Assembly: GCA_947623215.1 (NCBI GenBank)
Contig: CANQGN010000001.1
Span: 1-26,890 of the forward strand
From: an uncultured Clostridia bacterium
GTDB lineage: Bacteria; Bacillota; Clostridia; Oscillospirales; Acutalibacteraceae
Reading direction: 5' to 3'
DNA: 26,890 bases
Positions 5,594 through 13,269 of this stretch are shown one piece after another. Made by a program: the position numbers and the translations under genes. The notes under the pieces are model-generated. The model was not told the DNA's origin. It ran no database searches and saw only the letters and a program-made list of their open reading frames with translations. Position 1 is the stretch's first letter. The number at the start of each line of letters is the position of its first letter.

Positions 5594-5635
5594 CGGTTTC
5601 CCTATTCCCAAACCGGCCGGGCGAATACGGCCGGG
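5594..5635 (+). promoter_or_regulatory. Inverted and direct repeats in the xylose-operon leader
   Basis: CGGTTT (5594-5599) and AAACCG (5610-5615) form a 6-bp inverted repeat with a 10-base spacer. Immediately after, CGGCCGGGCGAA occurs twice in tandem. Both lie between the promoter and the SD (AAAGGAG, 5638-5644), so they could be an operator or an mRNA structure. No regulator gene lies next to the operon. Confidence 0.35.
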
Positions 5636-5654
5636 CGAAAAGGAGCGGTTTACA

Positions 5655-7757
5655 ATGAACCTTTCAGCGGCGCGCAAAACGGCGGCAGCGCTGGTTGCGC
5701 AAATGACGGCGGAAGAAAAAATCGCCCAGCTGCAATACCAGGCGGAGGCTATTCCCCGGCTTGGCATACACGAGTACAACTGGTGGAACGAGGCCTGCCA
5801 CGGCGTGGCACGGGCGGGGGTGGCCACCGTTTTTCCCCAAACCATTGGGCTGGCGGCTACCTTTCACCCCGCGCTGGTGGGGGCGGTGGCGGGCGCCATT
5901 GGGGACGAAGCCCGGGCCAAATACAACGCCAGCGTGGCCTACGGCGACCGGGGCATTTACAAGGGGCTTACCTACTGGTCGCCCAACATCAACATTTTTC
6001 GCGACCCCCGCTGGGGCAGAGGACAGGAGACCTTTGGCGAAGACCCCTACCTTACCGCCACGCTGGGATGCGCCTACATTACCGGCTTGCAGGGCGAGGG
6101 CGACTTTTACAAAGCCGCCGCCTGCGCCAAGCATTTTGCGGTGCACTCCGGCCCCGAAAAGCTGCGGCACTCCTTTAACGCCGAGGTCAGCCAAAAAGAT
6201 TTGTTTGAGACCTATTTGCCGGCCTTTGAGCAGGCGGTTAAAAAAGCCGGGGTGGCGGGGGTCATGGGGGCCTACAACCGCACCAACGGCAAGCCCTGCT
6301 GCGCCAGCGAACCGCTGATAGCGGCAATTTTGCGGGAGCAGTGGCAGTTTAAGGGGTATTTTGTCTCAGACTGCGGGGCCATTGCCGACATTGCCGGCCC
6401 CCACGGCTATGCGGAAGATTTGCCCCACGCCGCCGCGGCGGCGCTGCGGGCGGGGTGCGACTTAAACTGCGGCGAAGCCTACGCCCATTTAACGGAAGCC
6501 TATGAGGCCGACTTAATAACCGACGACGACTTAACCCGGGCGGCCGAGCGGCTGTTTACCATTCGGGCGCTGCTGGGCGAGTTTGAGCAGCCCCGCCCTT
6601 ATGCCGACATACCCTACCAGACCCTTTGCTGCAAGGCCCACAAAGGCCTGAATTTACAGGCGGCGCAGCAAAGCTTGGTGCTCTTAAAAAACGAAGCGGA
6701 CTTTTTGCCGCTTGACCCGGCCAAAGCGGGAAGCGTCGCCGTGATTGGCCCCCATGCCCTTTCTACCCTGCCGCTGGAGGGCAACTACTACGGCCATGCG
6801 GACGAATATATTCCCTTAGCGGAGGGGATGCGCCGGGTGTTCGGGGCCAGCGAGATTCTGGTGGCGGACGGCTGCCAGGCAGATTCTGACCCCCGCCACC
6901 GCGAAGAGGGCTTTACCGACCTTGAAAGCGAGGCCATGGCCGCCGCCGCCCACGCGGAGGTAACGCTGCTCTGCCTGGGACTCAATCGCCATTTAGAGGG
7001 AGAAGACACCGGCGACGAAACCGACTACTCCGACCACGGCGACCGCAAAACCCTGCTGCTGCCCGCCCCCCAGCGCAAGCTGGCGGAGGCGCTGTGCGAC
7101 GTGTGCGAAAACCTGATTGTGGTCACCCTTGCCGGCAGCGGGGTAGATTTGGGCGAAAAGGTGCGCCGCCACGCCAAGGCCATTGTACACGGCTGGTACC
7201 CCGGGGCGCTGGGCGGGCTGGCGGTGGCCGGGCTGCTGGCGGGGCAGTTTTCTCCCTCCGGCAGGCTGCCGATTACCTTTTACCGGGCAGACTCTCCCCT
7301 GCCGCCCATGACAAACTACGCCATGGCGGGGCGCACCTACCGCTACCTTACGGAAGAACCGCTTTACCCCTTCGGCTACGGGCTTTCTTACGCCAAATTT
7401 CACTACAGCGAGTTTCAAATTCTCCGCCGCAGTGAAGAAGAAATCGCCGTGGCGGTTACGGTGCAAAACACAGGCGACATGCCCGCCCGCGAAACGGTGC
7501 AGCTTTACGCCCGCTATACCGACAGCCGCACCACCACCCCGCATTTTCAGCTTTGTGCGCTGGCGCCGGTAACGTTGCAGCCGGGCGAAGCGAGGCGGGT
7601 GGAAGCCGCCATAGACCGCTACTGGCTAAAGGCCGTGCTGGCAGACGGCCGCCGGGTAAACCCCAACGGCGGCATTACCCTGTTTGCCGGCGGCCACGCG
7701 CCGGACAAAACCAGCGAACGGCTGCTGCACAGTCATTGTTTAACGGCGGAAGTGTAA
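5655..7757 (+). CDS. GH3 glycoside hydrolase, beta-xylosidase type, intracellular
   Basis: A 700-residue GH3 enzyme that removes terminal sugar units from short oligosaccharides. Order: (beta/alpha)8-like domain with NWWNEACHGVA (42-52), DPRWGRGQETFGEDP (117-131), KHFAVHSGPE (159-168) and the nucleophile region VSDCGAI with Asp239; then the alpha/beta sandwich domain (VVTLAGSGVDLGE, WYPGALGG) and a C-terminal fibronectin-III-like domain. The NWWNEACHG and SDCGAI forms are those of the beta-xylosidase / alpha-arabinofuranosidase branch. There is no signal peptide, so it acts on imported xylo-oligosaccharides. The next genes are a xylulokinase and a sugar isomerase, which support xylose as product. 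The SD AAAGGAG and ATG 5655 fit. It is the first gene of the operon. Confidence 0.92.
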   Translation: MNLSAARKTAAALVAQMTAEEKIAQLQYQAEAIPRLGIHEYNWWNEACHGVARAGVATVFPQTIGLAATFHPALVGAVAGAIGDEARAKYNASVAYGDRGIYKGLTYWSPNINIFRDPRWGRGQETFGEDPYLTATLGCAYITGLQGEGDFYKAAACAKHFAVHSGPEKLRHSFNAEVSQKDLFETYLPAFEQAVKKAGVAGVMGAYNRTNGKPCCASEPLIAAILREQWQFKGYFVSDCGAIADIAGPHGYAEDLPHAAAAALRAGCDLNCGEAYAHLTEAYEADLITDDDLTRAAERLFTIRALLGEFEQPRPYADIPYQTLCCKAHKGLNLQAAQQSLVLLKNEADFLPLDPAKAGSVAVIGPHALSTLPLEGNYYGHADEYIPLAEGMRRVFGASEILVADGCQADSDPRHREEGFTDLESEAMAAAAHAEVTLLCLGLNRHLEGEDTGDETDYSDHGDRKTLLLPAPQRKLAEALCDVCENLIVVTLAGSGVDLGEKVRRHAKAIVHGWYPGALGGLAVAGLLAGQFSPSGRLPITFYRADSPLPPMTNYAMAGRTYRYLTEEPLYPFGYGLSYAKFHYSEFQILRRSEEEIAVAVTVQNTGDMPARETVQLYARYTDSRTTTPHFQLCALAPVTLQPGEARRVEAAIDRYWLKAVLADGRRVNPNGGITLFAGGHAPDKTSERLLHSHCLTAEV

Positions 7758-7778
7758 AAAACAAGGGAGGGAAAGCGT

Positions 7779-9209
7779 ATGTATTTTATCGGCATTGACC
7801 TTGGCACCTCGTCGGTCAAACTGCTGTTGACCGACGAACACATGCACCCGGTGCGGCAAACTACCCGGTCGTACCCGCTCGACTTTTCGGCAGACGGCAA
7901 AAGCGAGCAAAACCCCGCCGACTGGTGGCGGGCGGTAAAAGAGGGGCTGCACGAGCTCACGGCAGGCCTCGCCCCCGGCGCGGTGGCGGCGGTGGGGGTG
8001 GGCGGCCAAATGCACGGGCTGGTGATGCTGGACGAACAGAACCGCGTAATACGCCCGGCCATACTGTGGAACGACGCCCGCACCGGCAAGCAAACCGACT
8101 ACTTAAACCAAACGGTGGGAAAAACAACCTTGCAGCGGCTGACCGGCAACATTGCCTTTGCGGGGTTTACCGCCACCAAGCTGCTGTGGGTAAAAGAGCA
8201 CGAACCACAGCATTTTGCCCGGTGCGCCAAAATTTGCCTGCCGAAGGATTACGTTAACTACATGCTCACCGGCGTTTGGGCGACGGACGTAAGCGACGCC
8301 TCCGGTACGCTGCTGTTTGACGTTTCACACCGCCGCTGGTCGGCTGAAATGCTGCAAATTTGCGGCCTTTCGCCCGAACTGCTGCCCCCCGTTTATGAAA
8401 GCGCGGCCCCCATTGGCACCCTAAAGCCGGAGCTGGGGCTGGGAGAAGGCGTACTCGTTTGCGCCGGCGCGGGCGACAACGCCGCCGCGGCTATTGGCAC
8501 CGCCACCGTGCGCGCCGGGCAGTGCAACCTTTCGCTCGGCACCAGCGGCACGGTGTTTGTGCCGACCGACGAATTTGTAAAGCCAGAGAACCCCGCGTTG
8601 CACTCTTTTTGCCATGCCAACGGCAAGTACCACCTAATGGGCTGCATTCTCTCGGCCGCCAGCGCCAACAAATGGCTGGTCGAAACCGTTTTTGAGACTG
8701 CCGACTATACCAAATACGCCCCGGCACTCACCGAGCAGCGGGCGAGCGGCTCCGTTTACTTTATGCCCTACCTTGCGGGCGAGCGCTGCCCGCATAACGA
8801 CGCGGCGGTGCGCGGCGGGTTTGTGGGGCTGTCGCTCAGCACGGGGCGGGCAGAGCTGCAAACCGCCCTGTTAGAGGGGGTTTCGTTTGCCATAAAAGAC
8901 TGCGTTCGGCTGATTCCCGGTGGCATTCAAGCCGCCACCGTTTGCGGCGGCGGGGCCAAAAGCGAGCTGTGGGTGCATATTCTCGCCAACGTGCTGGAAA
9001 CGGAAATCAGCGTGATACAAAGCGAAGGCCCCGCGCTGGGCGCCGCCGTTTTGGCGGCCGGGGCGGCGGGCTTCCAGCCTCTGGTGCGCCCGGCCATTGT
9101 AAAAACCGCTCAGCCCAGCGCCTCTATTGCGGCCATTTACCGGCAAAAGTATGCCAAATTCCGCACCCTATACCCCGCGCTAAAATATTTTTATAAGGAG
9201 GAAGCGTAA
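7779..9209 (+). CDS. xylB: Xylulokinase (FGGY family)
   Basis: A 476-residue kinase that phosphorylates D-xylulose to xylulose 5-phosphate for the pentose phosphate pathway. The N-terminal actin-like fold starts MYFIGIDLGTSSVKLLLTDE (phosphate 1 loop, DLGTSSVK); GGQMHGLVMLD (about 85-95) is typical of xylulokinases; SDASGTLLFD and CAGAGDNAAAAIG follow, with the catalytic Asp expected in the latter. The C-terminal half has LSLGTSGTVF and VCGGGAKSELW (adenosine-binding side). The full length is right for the family. The SD GGGAGG (7765-7770) lies 21 bases after the GH3 stop, and its own stop touches the next ATG. Substrate choice rests on the GQMHG motif and the neighbours; some relatives use other ketoses. 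Confidence 0.9.
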   Translation: MYFIGIDLGTSSVKLLLTDEHMHPVRQTTRSYPLDFSADGKSEQNPADWWRAVKEGLHELTAGLAPGAVAAVGVGGQMHGLVMLDEQNRVIRPAILWNDARTGKQTDYLNQTVGKTTLQRLTGNIAFAGFTATKLLWVKEHEPQHFARCAKICLPKDYVNYMLTGVWATDVSDASGTLLFDVSHRRWSAEMLQICGLSPELLPPVYESAAPIGTLKPELGLGEGVLVCAGAGDNAAAAIGTATVRAGQCNLSLGTSGTVFVPTDEFVKPENPALHSFCHANGKYHLMGCILSAASANKWLVETVFETADYTKYAPALTEQRASGSVYFMPYLAGERCPHNDAAVRGGFVGLSLSTGRAELQTALLEGVSFAIKDCVRLIPGGIQAATVCGGGAKSELWVHILANVLETEISVIQSEGPALGAAVLAAGAAGFQPLVRPAIVKTAQPSASIAAIYRQKYAKFRTLYPALKYFYKEEA

Positions 9210-10700
9210 ATGACATTCCAAAACATTCCGGAAGTGAAACTGGGCCTGGTTGCGGTATCGCGCGACTGTTTTCCCGTGGCTTTAAGCGAAACACGCCGCC
9301 ATGCGGTGGCGGCGGCCTACCCCGGCGAGCTGTATGAGTGCCCGGTAACGGTAGAAAACGAAGCGGATATGCAAAAGGCGGTAGCAGACGTCGCCCGCGC
9401 CGGCTGCAACGCGCTGGTGGTGTTTTTGGGCAATTTTGGCCCCGAAACCCCCGAAACCCTGCTGGCGAAGCAGTTTCACGGCCCCTGCATGTTTGTGGCC
9501 GCCGCCGAAGAAAGCGCGGCCGACCTGATAAACGGCCGGGGCGACGCCTACTGCGGTATGCTCAACTGCTCTTACAATTTGGGGCTGCGGCGGCTGCGGG
9601 CGTATATTCCCGACTACCCCGTGGGCACGGCGGAGGAAGTCGCAACCATGATTGCCCGCTTTGTGCCCGTCACCCGGGCGATGATTGGCCTAAGCGGGCT
9701 GAAAATCCTCTCCTTCGGCCCCCGCCCGCAGGACTTTTTTGCCTGCAACGCCCCCATAAAGGGGCTGTATGAGCTGGGGGTAGAAATAGAAGAAAACAGC
9801 GAGCTGGATTTACTGGTCGCCTACAAAGCCCACCAGGGCGACCCCCGCATTCCGGCGGTCATGCGGGACATGGCGGCAGAAATGGGCGAAGGGCGCTATT
9901 ACCCCGACCTAAACGAGCGCATGGCCCAGTACGAGCTGACGCTGCTGGACTGGGCAAACGAGCACAAGGGCAACAGAGGCTATGTGGCCTTTGCCAACAA
10001 GTGCTGGCCCGCCTTCCCCAGCCAATTTGGGTTTGAACCCTGCTACGTCAACGCCCGGCTGGCCGCGCGGGGCATACCGGTGGCCTGCGAGGTCGATATT
10101 TACGGTGCGCTGAGCGAATACATCGGCGCCTGCGTAAGCGAAGACGCCGTCACCATTTTGGATATTAACAATTCCGTGCCGCAGGATATGTATGAGGCTG
10201 CCATTCGGCCCGCCGGCATATACAAACTCACCGACCTCTTTATGGGCTTTCACTGCGGCAACACCCCCAGCTGTAAAATGTGCAGCGAGCGGGCCATCAA
10301 ATACCAGCTCATTCAGCACCGGGTGCTGGAACCCGCCGGCAGCCAGCCGGACATCAGCCGCGGCACGCTGGAGGGCGACATTGCCCCGGGCGACGTTACC
10401 CTCTTTCGCCTGCAATGCGACAGCGAGGGCACGCTGCGCTCGTACATTGCGCAGGGCGAGGTGCTACAGGTGCCCACCCGCTCGTTCGGCGGCATTGGCG
10501 TGTTCGCCATACCGGAGATGGGGCGCTTTTACCGCCACGTGCTCATCGCAAAGCATTTTCCGCACCACGGCGCCGTGGCCTTCGGCCACTACGGCAAAGC
10601 CATTGCGGAGGTTTTGCGCTATTTGGGCGTTGAGGACATTTCCTATAACCGCCCCGCCGCCCTCCCCTACCCGGACGAACTGCCCTTTGCGTTTGAGTAA
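9210..10700 (+). CDS. L-fucose/L-arabinose isomerase family protein
   Basis: A 496-residue cytoplasmic protein with the two-part fold of the fucose/arabinose isomerase superfamily. Candidate metal ligands match the family pattern: Glu294 in CEVDIYGALSEY, Asp318 in TILDINNSVPQ and His348 in FMGFHCGN. These enzymes interconvert an aldose and its ketose with Mn2+. AAGGAGG (9196-9202) lies inside the end of xylB, and ATG 9210 follows the xylB TAA directly, so the genes are coupled. It sits where a classical xylose isomerase (XylA, a TIM barrel) would be expected, and no XylA is in the window. It may therefore be the aldose isomerase that feeds XylB, with D-xylose or L-arabinose as substrate; the real substrate is not known from sequence. 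Confidence 0.82.
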   Translation: MTFQNIPEVKLGLVAVSRDCFPVALSETRRHAVAAAYPGELYECPVTVENEADMQKAVADVARAGCNALVVFLGNFGPETPETLLAKQFHGPCMFVAAAEESAADLINGRGDAYCGMLNCSYNLGLRRLRAYIPDYPVGTAEEVATMIARFVPVTRAMIGLSGLKILSFGPRPQDFFACNAPIKGLYELGVEIEENSELDLLVAYKAHQGDPRIPAVMRDMAAEMGEGRYYPDLNERMAQYELTLLDWANEHKGNRGYVAFANKCWPAFPSQFGFEPCYVNARLAARGIPVACEVDIYGALSEYIGACVSEDAVTILDINNSVPQDMYEAAIRPAGIYKLTDLFMGFHCGNTPSCKMCSERAIKYQLIQHRVLEPAGSQPDISRGTLEGDIAPGDVTLFRLQCDSEGTLRSYIAQGEVLQVPTRSFGGIGVFAIPEMGRFYRHVLIAKHFPHHGAVAFGHYGKAIAEVLRYLGVEDISYNRPAALPYPDELPFAFE

Positions 10701-10743
10701 AAGGATTGAGCCCCCAAGGGCGCGTTGAAAACCGCAAAATGAG

Positions 10744-10784
10744 CGCCGCGCGCAGCCCGTTTCATCCGTTGCGCGCGGCGTTTT
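10744..10784 (+). terminator. Rho-independent terminator of the xylose operon
   Basis: CGCCGCGCGCA (10744-10754) pairs perfectly with TGCGCGCGGCG (10770-10780), 11 bp with a 15-base loop, followed by TTTTA. It ends the xylose operon 43 bases after the isomerase gene. Confidence 0.85.
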
Positions 10785-10828
10785 ACGCCGCAAAAACGCG
10801 CCAGTCCCCTTTTTGGGACTCATAGCGG

Positions 10829-10857
10829 TTGACAAACGACGGGCGCTTCGGTATAAT
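10829..10857 (+). promoter_or_regulatory. Consensus promoter of the first restriction-modification operon
   Basis: TTGACA (10829-10834), exactly 17 bases, then TATAAT (10852-10857): a full consensus sigma-A promoter. An inverted repeat AGTCCC/GGGACT (10803-10808/10815-10820) lies just upstream of the -35. The start near 10864 places the translation start of the HTH gene downstream, at TTG 10936. Confidence 0.9.
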
Positions 10858-10862
10858 AAAAA

Positions 10863-10898
10863 CGCCGATATTTCGGCGCTGAGCAACGAGATATCGGC
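10863..10898 (+). promoter_or_regulatory. Operator candidate at the transcription start
   Basis: CGCCGA (10863-10868) and TCGGCG (10873-10878) form a perfect short palindrome. The same left arm, read as GCCGATAT (10864-10871), is also the reverse complement of ATATCGGC (10891-10898). Three related half-sites thus sit from the predicted start site to +35, a natural place for autorepression by the HTH protein of the operon, like the control boxes of restriction-modification C proteins. The same bases can fold in RNA. Confidence 0.5.
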
Positions 10899-10935
10899 AC
10901 GGCAACGGGCAATCAGGCTGCAAGAGGTGTTTTCA

Positions 10936-11133
10936 TTGGTCTCATACGACAAATTGTGGAAAAAGCTCATCGACTGTAAAATGAAAAAGAAGGACTTAAA
11001 AAACGCGGCGGGGGTCGGTTCTACCACCATGTCGAAATTGACGAACAACGAACCCGTCTCCATGTCGGTAATGATTAAAATCTGTCTTGCCCTGCAATGC
11101 AACATTGGCGAGATAATGGACGTTGTATTATGA
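10936..11133 (+). CDS. Small Cro/C1-type HTH regulator of the restriction-modification operon
   Basis: A 65-residue protein that is almost entirely one HTH domain: VSYDKLWKKLIDCKMKKKDL, KNAAGVGSTTMSKLTNNEPV and MSVMIKICLALQCNIGEIMD. This is the short Firmicutes HTH form of the HTH_26 (PF13443) kind. TTG 10936 is chosen because AAGAGGTG (10922-10929) lies 6 bases before it and the transcription start is near 10864; the longer frame from 10813 would begin upstream of the promoter. Its stop overlaps the methyltransferase start (ATGA, 11130-11133). The likely role is that of a controller protein timing methylase and nuclease expression, by repression at the operator-like repeats. It could also be a simple repressor. 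Confidence 0.82.
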   Translation: MVSYDKLWKKLIDCKMKKKDLKNAAGVGSTTMSKLTNNEPVSMSVMIKICLALQCNIGEIMDVVL

Positions 11134-12197
11134 GCTGTACTACGCTGAAGTGCCTTTCCCTTTTTTCCGGCGCGGGAATCGGCGAAACGTATTTTCGGGA
11201 TATTGGCGTCGACGTTGTCGTCGCCAACGAATTACTCGAGCGCAGAGCGAACTTATATCAAGCCGTTCACCCGGAAACAACCGTCGTTTGCGGTGATATT
11301 ACGGACGAATCCGTTTTTCAGCAAATCGTGCGTTCCTGCCCCCCAAAAGTCGATTTTCTTTTAGCATCGCCGCCCTGCCAGGGCATGAGCGTGGCGGGGA
11401 AAAACCGTTGCCAAAAAACCATGGAGTCGGACAAGCGCAACTATTTAATCACCTACGTGGTAAAGGCGATTCAATTGACCGACCCCACCTACGTGCTGAT
11501 TGAAAACGTTCCCGCTCTTTTAAAATTACAATTGGCGTATGACGCAAAATACCGAACGGTGCTTGAAATATTGCAGCACGAATTCGGCGACGACTACGTC
11601 ATCGACAGCGACGTTGTAGATTCGGCCGACTACGGCGTTCCCCAAACAAGGCTGAGAGCGATTATTAAAATGCACAAGCCCGGAACCGTATGGAATTGGC
11701 CCCCCAAAAAGGCGGAAAAGATAACGGTTGAACAGGCCATAGGGCATTTGCCCTCTTTAGAAGCGGGTGAAAAGTCGGATATTCGGTGGCATTTTGCGCG
11801 TAACCACACAAAAGAAAACGTCTTGTGGATGAAGCACACGCCTACGGGGCAATCCGCTTTTTCCAATCCGGTCTACTATCCTCAAAAAAAAGACGGAACG
11901 CGCATAAAAGGATACAATTCCTCCTATCGCAGAATGCGGTGGGACGCGCCCGCGCCGACCATTACCATACGAAACGACTGCATTGCTTCTCAACGAAACG
12001 TGCACCCCGGCAGGCTGCTGCCCGACGGCACCTATTCCGACGCCCGCGTATTAACCCCCCTGGAATTGATGCTGCTCGACTCGCTGCCCGCCAACTGGAA
12101 CATTCCGGACGATACGCCCGAATTGTTAATCAGGCAATGTATAGGCGAGTCGATTCCGCCGCTTATGCTCAAAGAAATGGTAAGAGGGATTTTATAA
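11130..12197 (+). CDS. DNA (cytosine-5-)-methyltransferase 1
   Basis: A 355-residue m5C methyltransferase that protects DNA from the cognate nuclease. Motif I LFSGAGIGE (11-19) binds SAM; motif IV SPPCQG has the catalytic Cys83; motif VI ENVP (125-128); motif VIII QTRLR; then the target recognition region and closing motifs NVHPGRLLPDGTYSDARVL (IX) and IGESIPP (X). ATG 11130 overlaps the HTH stop, giving coupling rather than an SD of its own. The following gene overlaps by one base (TAATG) and is a related methyltransferase. A pair of C5 enzymes next to one nuclease fits an asymmetric target whose two strands need separate methylation. Target sequence cannot be read from the protein. Confidence 0.94.
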   Translation: MSCTTLKCLSLFSGAGIGETYFRDIGVDVVVANELLERRANLYQAVHPETTVVCGDITDESVFQQIVRSCPPKVDFLLASPPCQGMSVAGKNRCQKTMESDKRNYLITYVVKAIQLTDPTYVLIENVPALLKLQLAYDAKYRTVLEILQHEFGDDYVIDSDVVDSADYGVPQTRLRAIIKMHKPGTVWNWPPKKAEKITVEQAIGHLPSLEAGEKSDIRWHFARNHTKENVLWMKHTPTGQSAFSNPVYYPQKKDGTRIKGYNSSYRRMRWDAPAPTITIRNDCIASQRNVHPGRLLPDGTYSDARVLTPLELMLLDSLPANWNIPDDTPELLIRQCIGESIPPLMLKEMVRGIL

Positions 12198-13261
12198 TGG
12201 ACGCAATAAAGGCGATTTCTCTTTTTTCCAGCGCCGGAATAGGCGAGCTGCTGCTGAACAATGCGAACGTACAGGTGGTAGCCGCCAACGAGCTTTTGCC
12301 CAAGCGGGCGGAATGCTACTCGCATTTTTTCCCCGATGCGGCCATGTACTGCGGCGATATTAGGGCAAACGAAACGCAGGAGCAGATTGTTGCGGCGGCA
12401 AAACAAACCGGCGCTAAACTGTTGATTGCGACGCCCCCCTGCCAGGGCCTGAGCACGCTGGGAAAAAACAAAAAACAAATCCATTACCAAAAAGACAAAC
12501 GAAATTATCTTATTCTTTCGGCGTTGGATATTGTAGACCGCTGCGACTTTGATTACGTTTTAATTGAAAACGTTCCGACCTTTTTGGATATGGTATTTCC
12601 CTATGCCGACGATACCTTTCGGCTGGAAGAAATTTTAAAACAAAAATATTCAACACGATACGTCATTGAAGCAAGAGTATTAAACGCAAAGGATTACGGT
12701 ATTTGTCAATCTCGCCCCCGCGCAATCGTTAAGATGTATAAGCCAAACAAAAAATGGCCGTGGCCGTCGGAGGAACCGGAAATCACGCTGCGGGAAGCTA
12801 TCGGGTCTTTGCCGTCTTTGGAATCGGGCGAATCGTCGGATATTCCCTGGCATTTTGCAAAGCGGCACAACGAACGCGCCGTTTTGGCTCTTAAACATAC
12901 CCCAACGGGCAAAAGCGCGATTGCAAACGAAGTATATTACCCTAAAAAAGAAGACGGAACGCGAATTAAAGGATTTCATAATACCTTTAAACGAATGGAC
13001 TGGGATCAGCCCTGCCCCGCCAGAACAACCTTTAGCGGCAGCATGAGTTCGCACAACAACGTGCATCCAGGGCGGTTGCTGCCGGACGGAACCTATTCCG
13101 ACGCGAGAGTTCTTACTTTGCTGGAGACGTTTATCGTCTCGTCCATCCCGCAGGATATTGATTTCCCGGACGGTTCGACCGATACCTTCATCAGAACGGT
13201 CATCGGCGAGTCAATTCCGCCCAAGCTGATGATGAAGGTACTGGAAACCATAGGAAAGTAG
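12197..13261 (+). CDS. DNA (cytosine-5-)-methyltransferase 2
   Basis: A 354-residue paralogue of the upstream enzyme. Motif I is FSSAGIGE (10-17), with Ser for the first Gly; motif IV TPPCQG has Cys82; motif VI ENVP (124-127); motif VIII is QSRPR; closing motifs NVHPGRLLPDGTYSDARVL and IGESIPP are the same as in the first copy. The stretch before motif IX differs most (TTFSGSMSSHNN against TIRNDCIASQRN), which may be where the targets differ. The start ATG 12197 overlaps the previous TAA. The duplication in tandem, with strongly shared flanks, suggests gene duplication followed by change of strand specificity. It forms one operon with the nuclease 8 bases downstream. Confidence 0.94.
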   Translation: MDAIKAISLFSSAGIGELLLNNANVQVVAANELLPKRAECYSHFFPDAAMYCGDIRANETQEQIVAAAKQTGAKLLIATPPCQGLSTLGKNKKQIHYQKDKRNYLILSALDIVDRCDFDYVLIENVPTFLDMVFPYADDTFRLEEILKQKYSTRYVIEARVLNAKDYGICQSRPRAIVKMYKPNKKWPWPSEEPEITLREAIGSLPSLESGESSDIPWHFAKRHNERAVLALKHTPTGKSAIANEVYYPKKEDGTRIKGFHNTFKRMDWDQPCPARTTFSGSMSSHNNVHPGRLLPDGTYSDARVLTLLETFIVSSIPQDIDFPDGSTDTFIRTVIGESIPPKLMMKVLETIGK

Positions 13262-13269
13262 GCGACGTT

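Noticed and set aside
5761..6318. Long plus- and minus-strand frames within the GH3, xylB and isomerase genes
   Set aside because: They are typical shadows of GC-rich genes: Arg/Pro/Gly-rich, without SD or known motifs.
10813..10935. Longer N-terminus for the HTH gene from 10813
   Set aside because: It would start upstream of the -35 box of the gene's own promoter; TTG 10936 has a good SD and lies after the transcription start.
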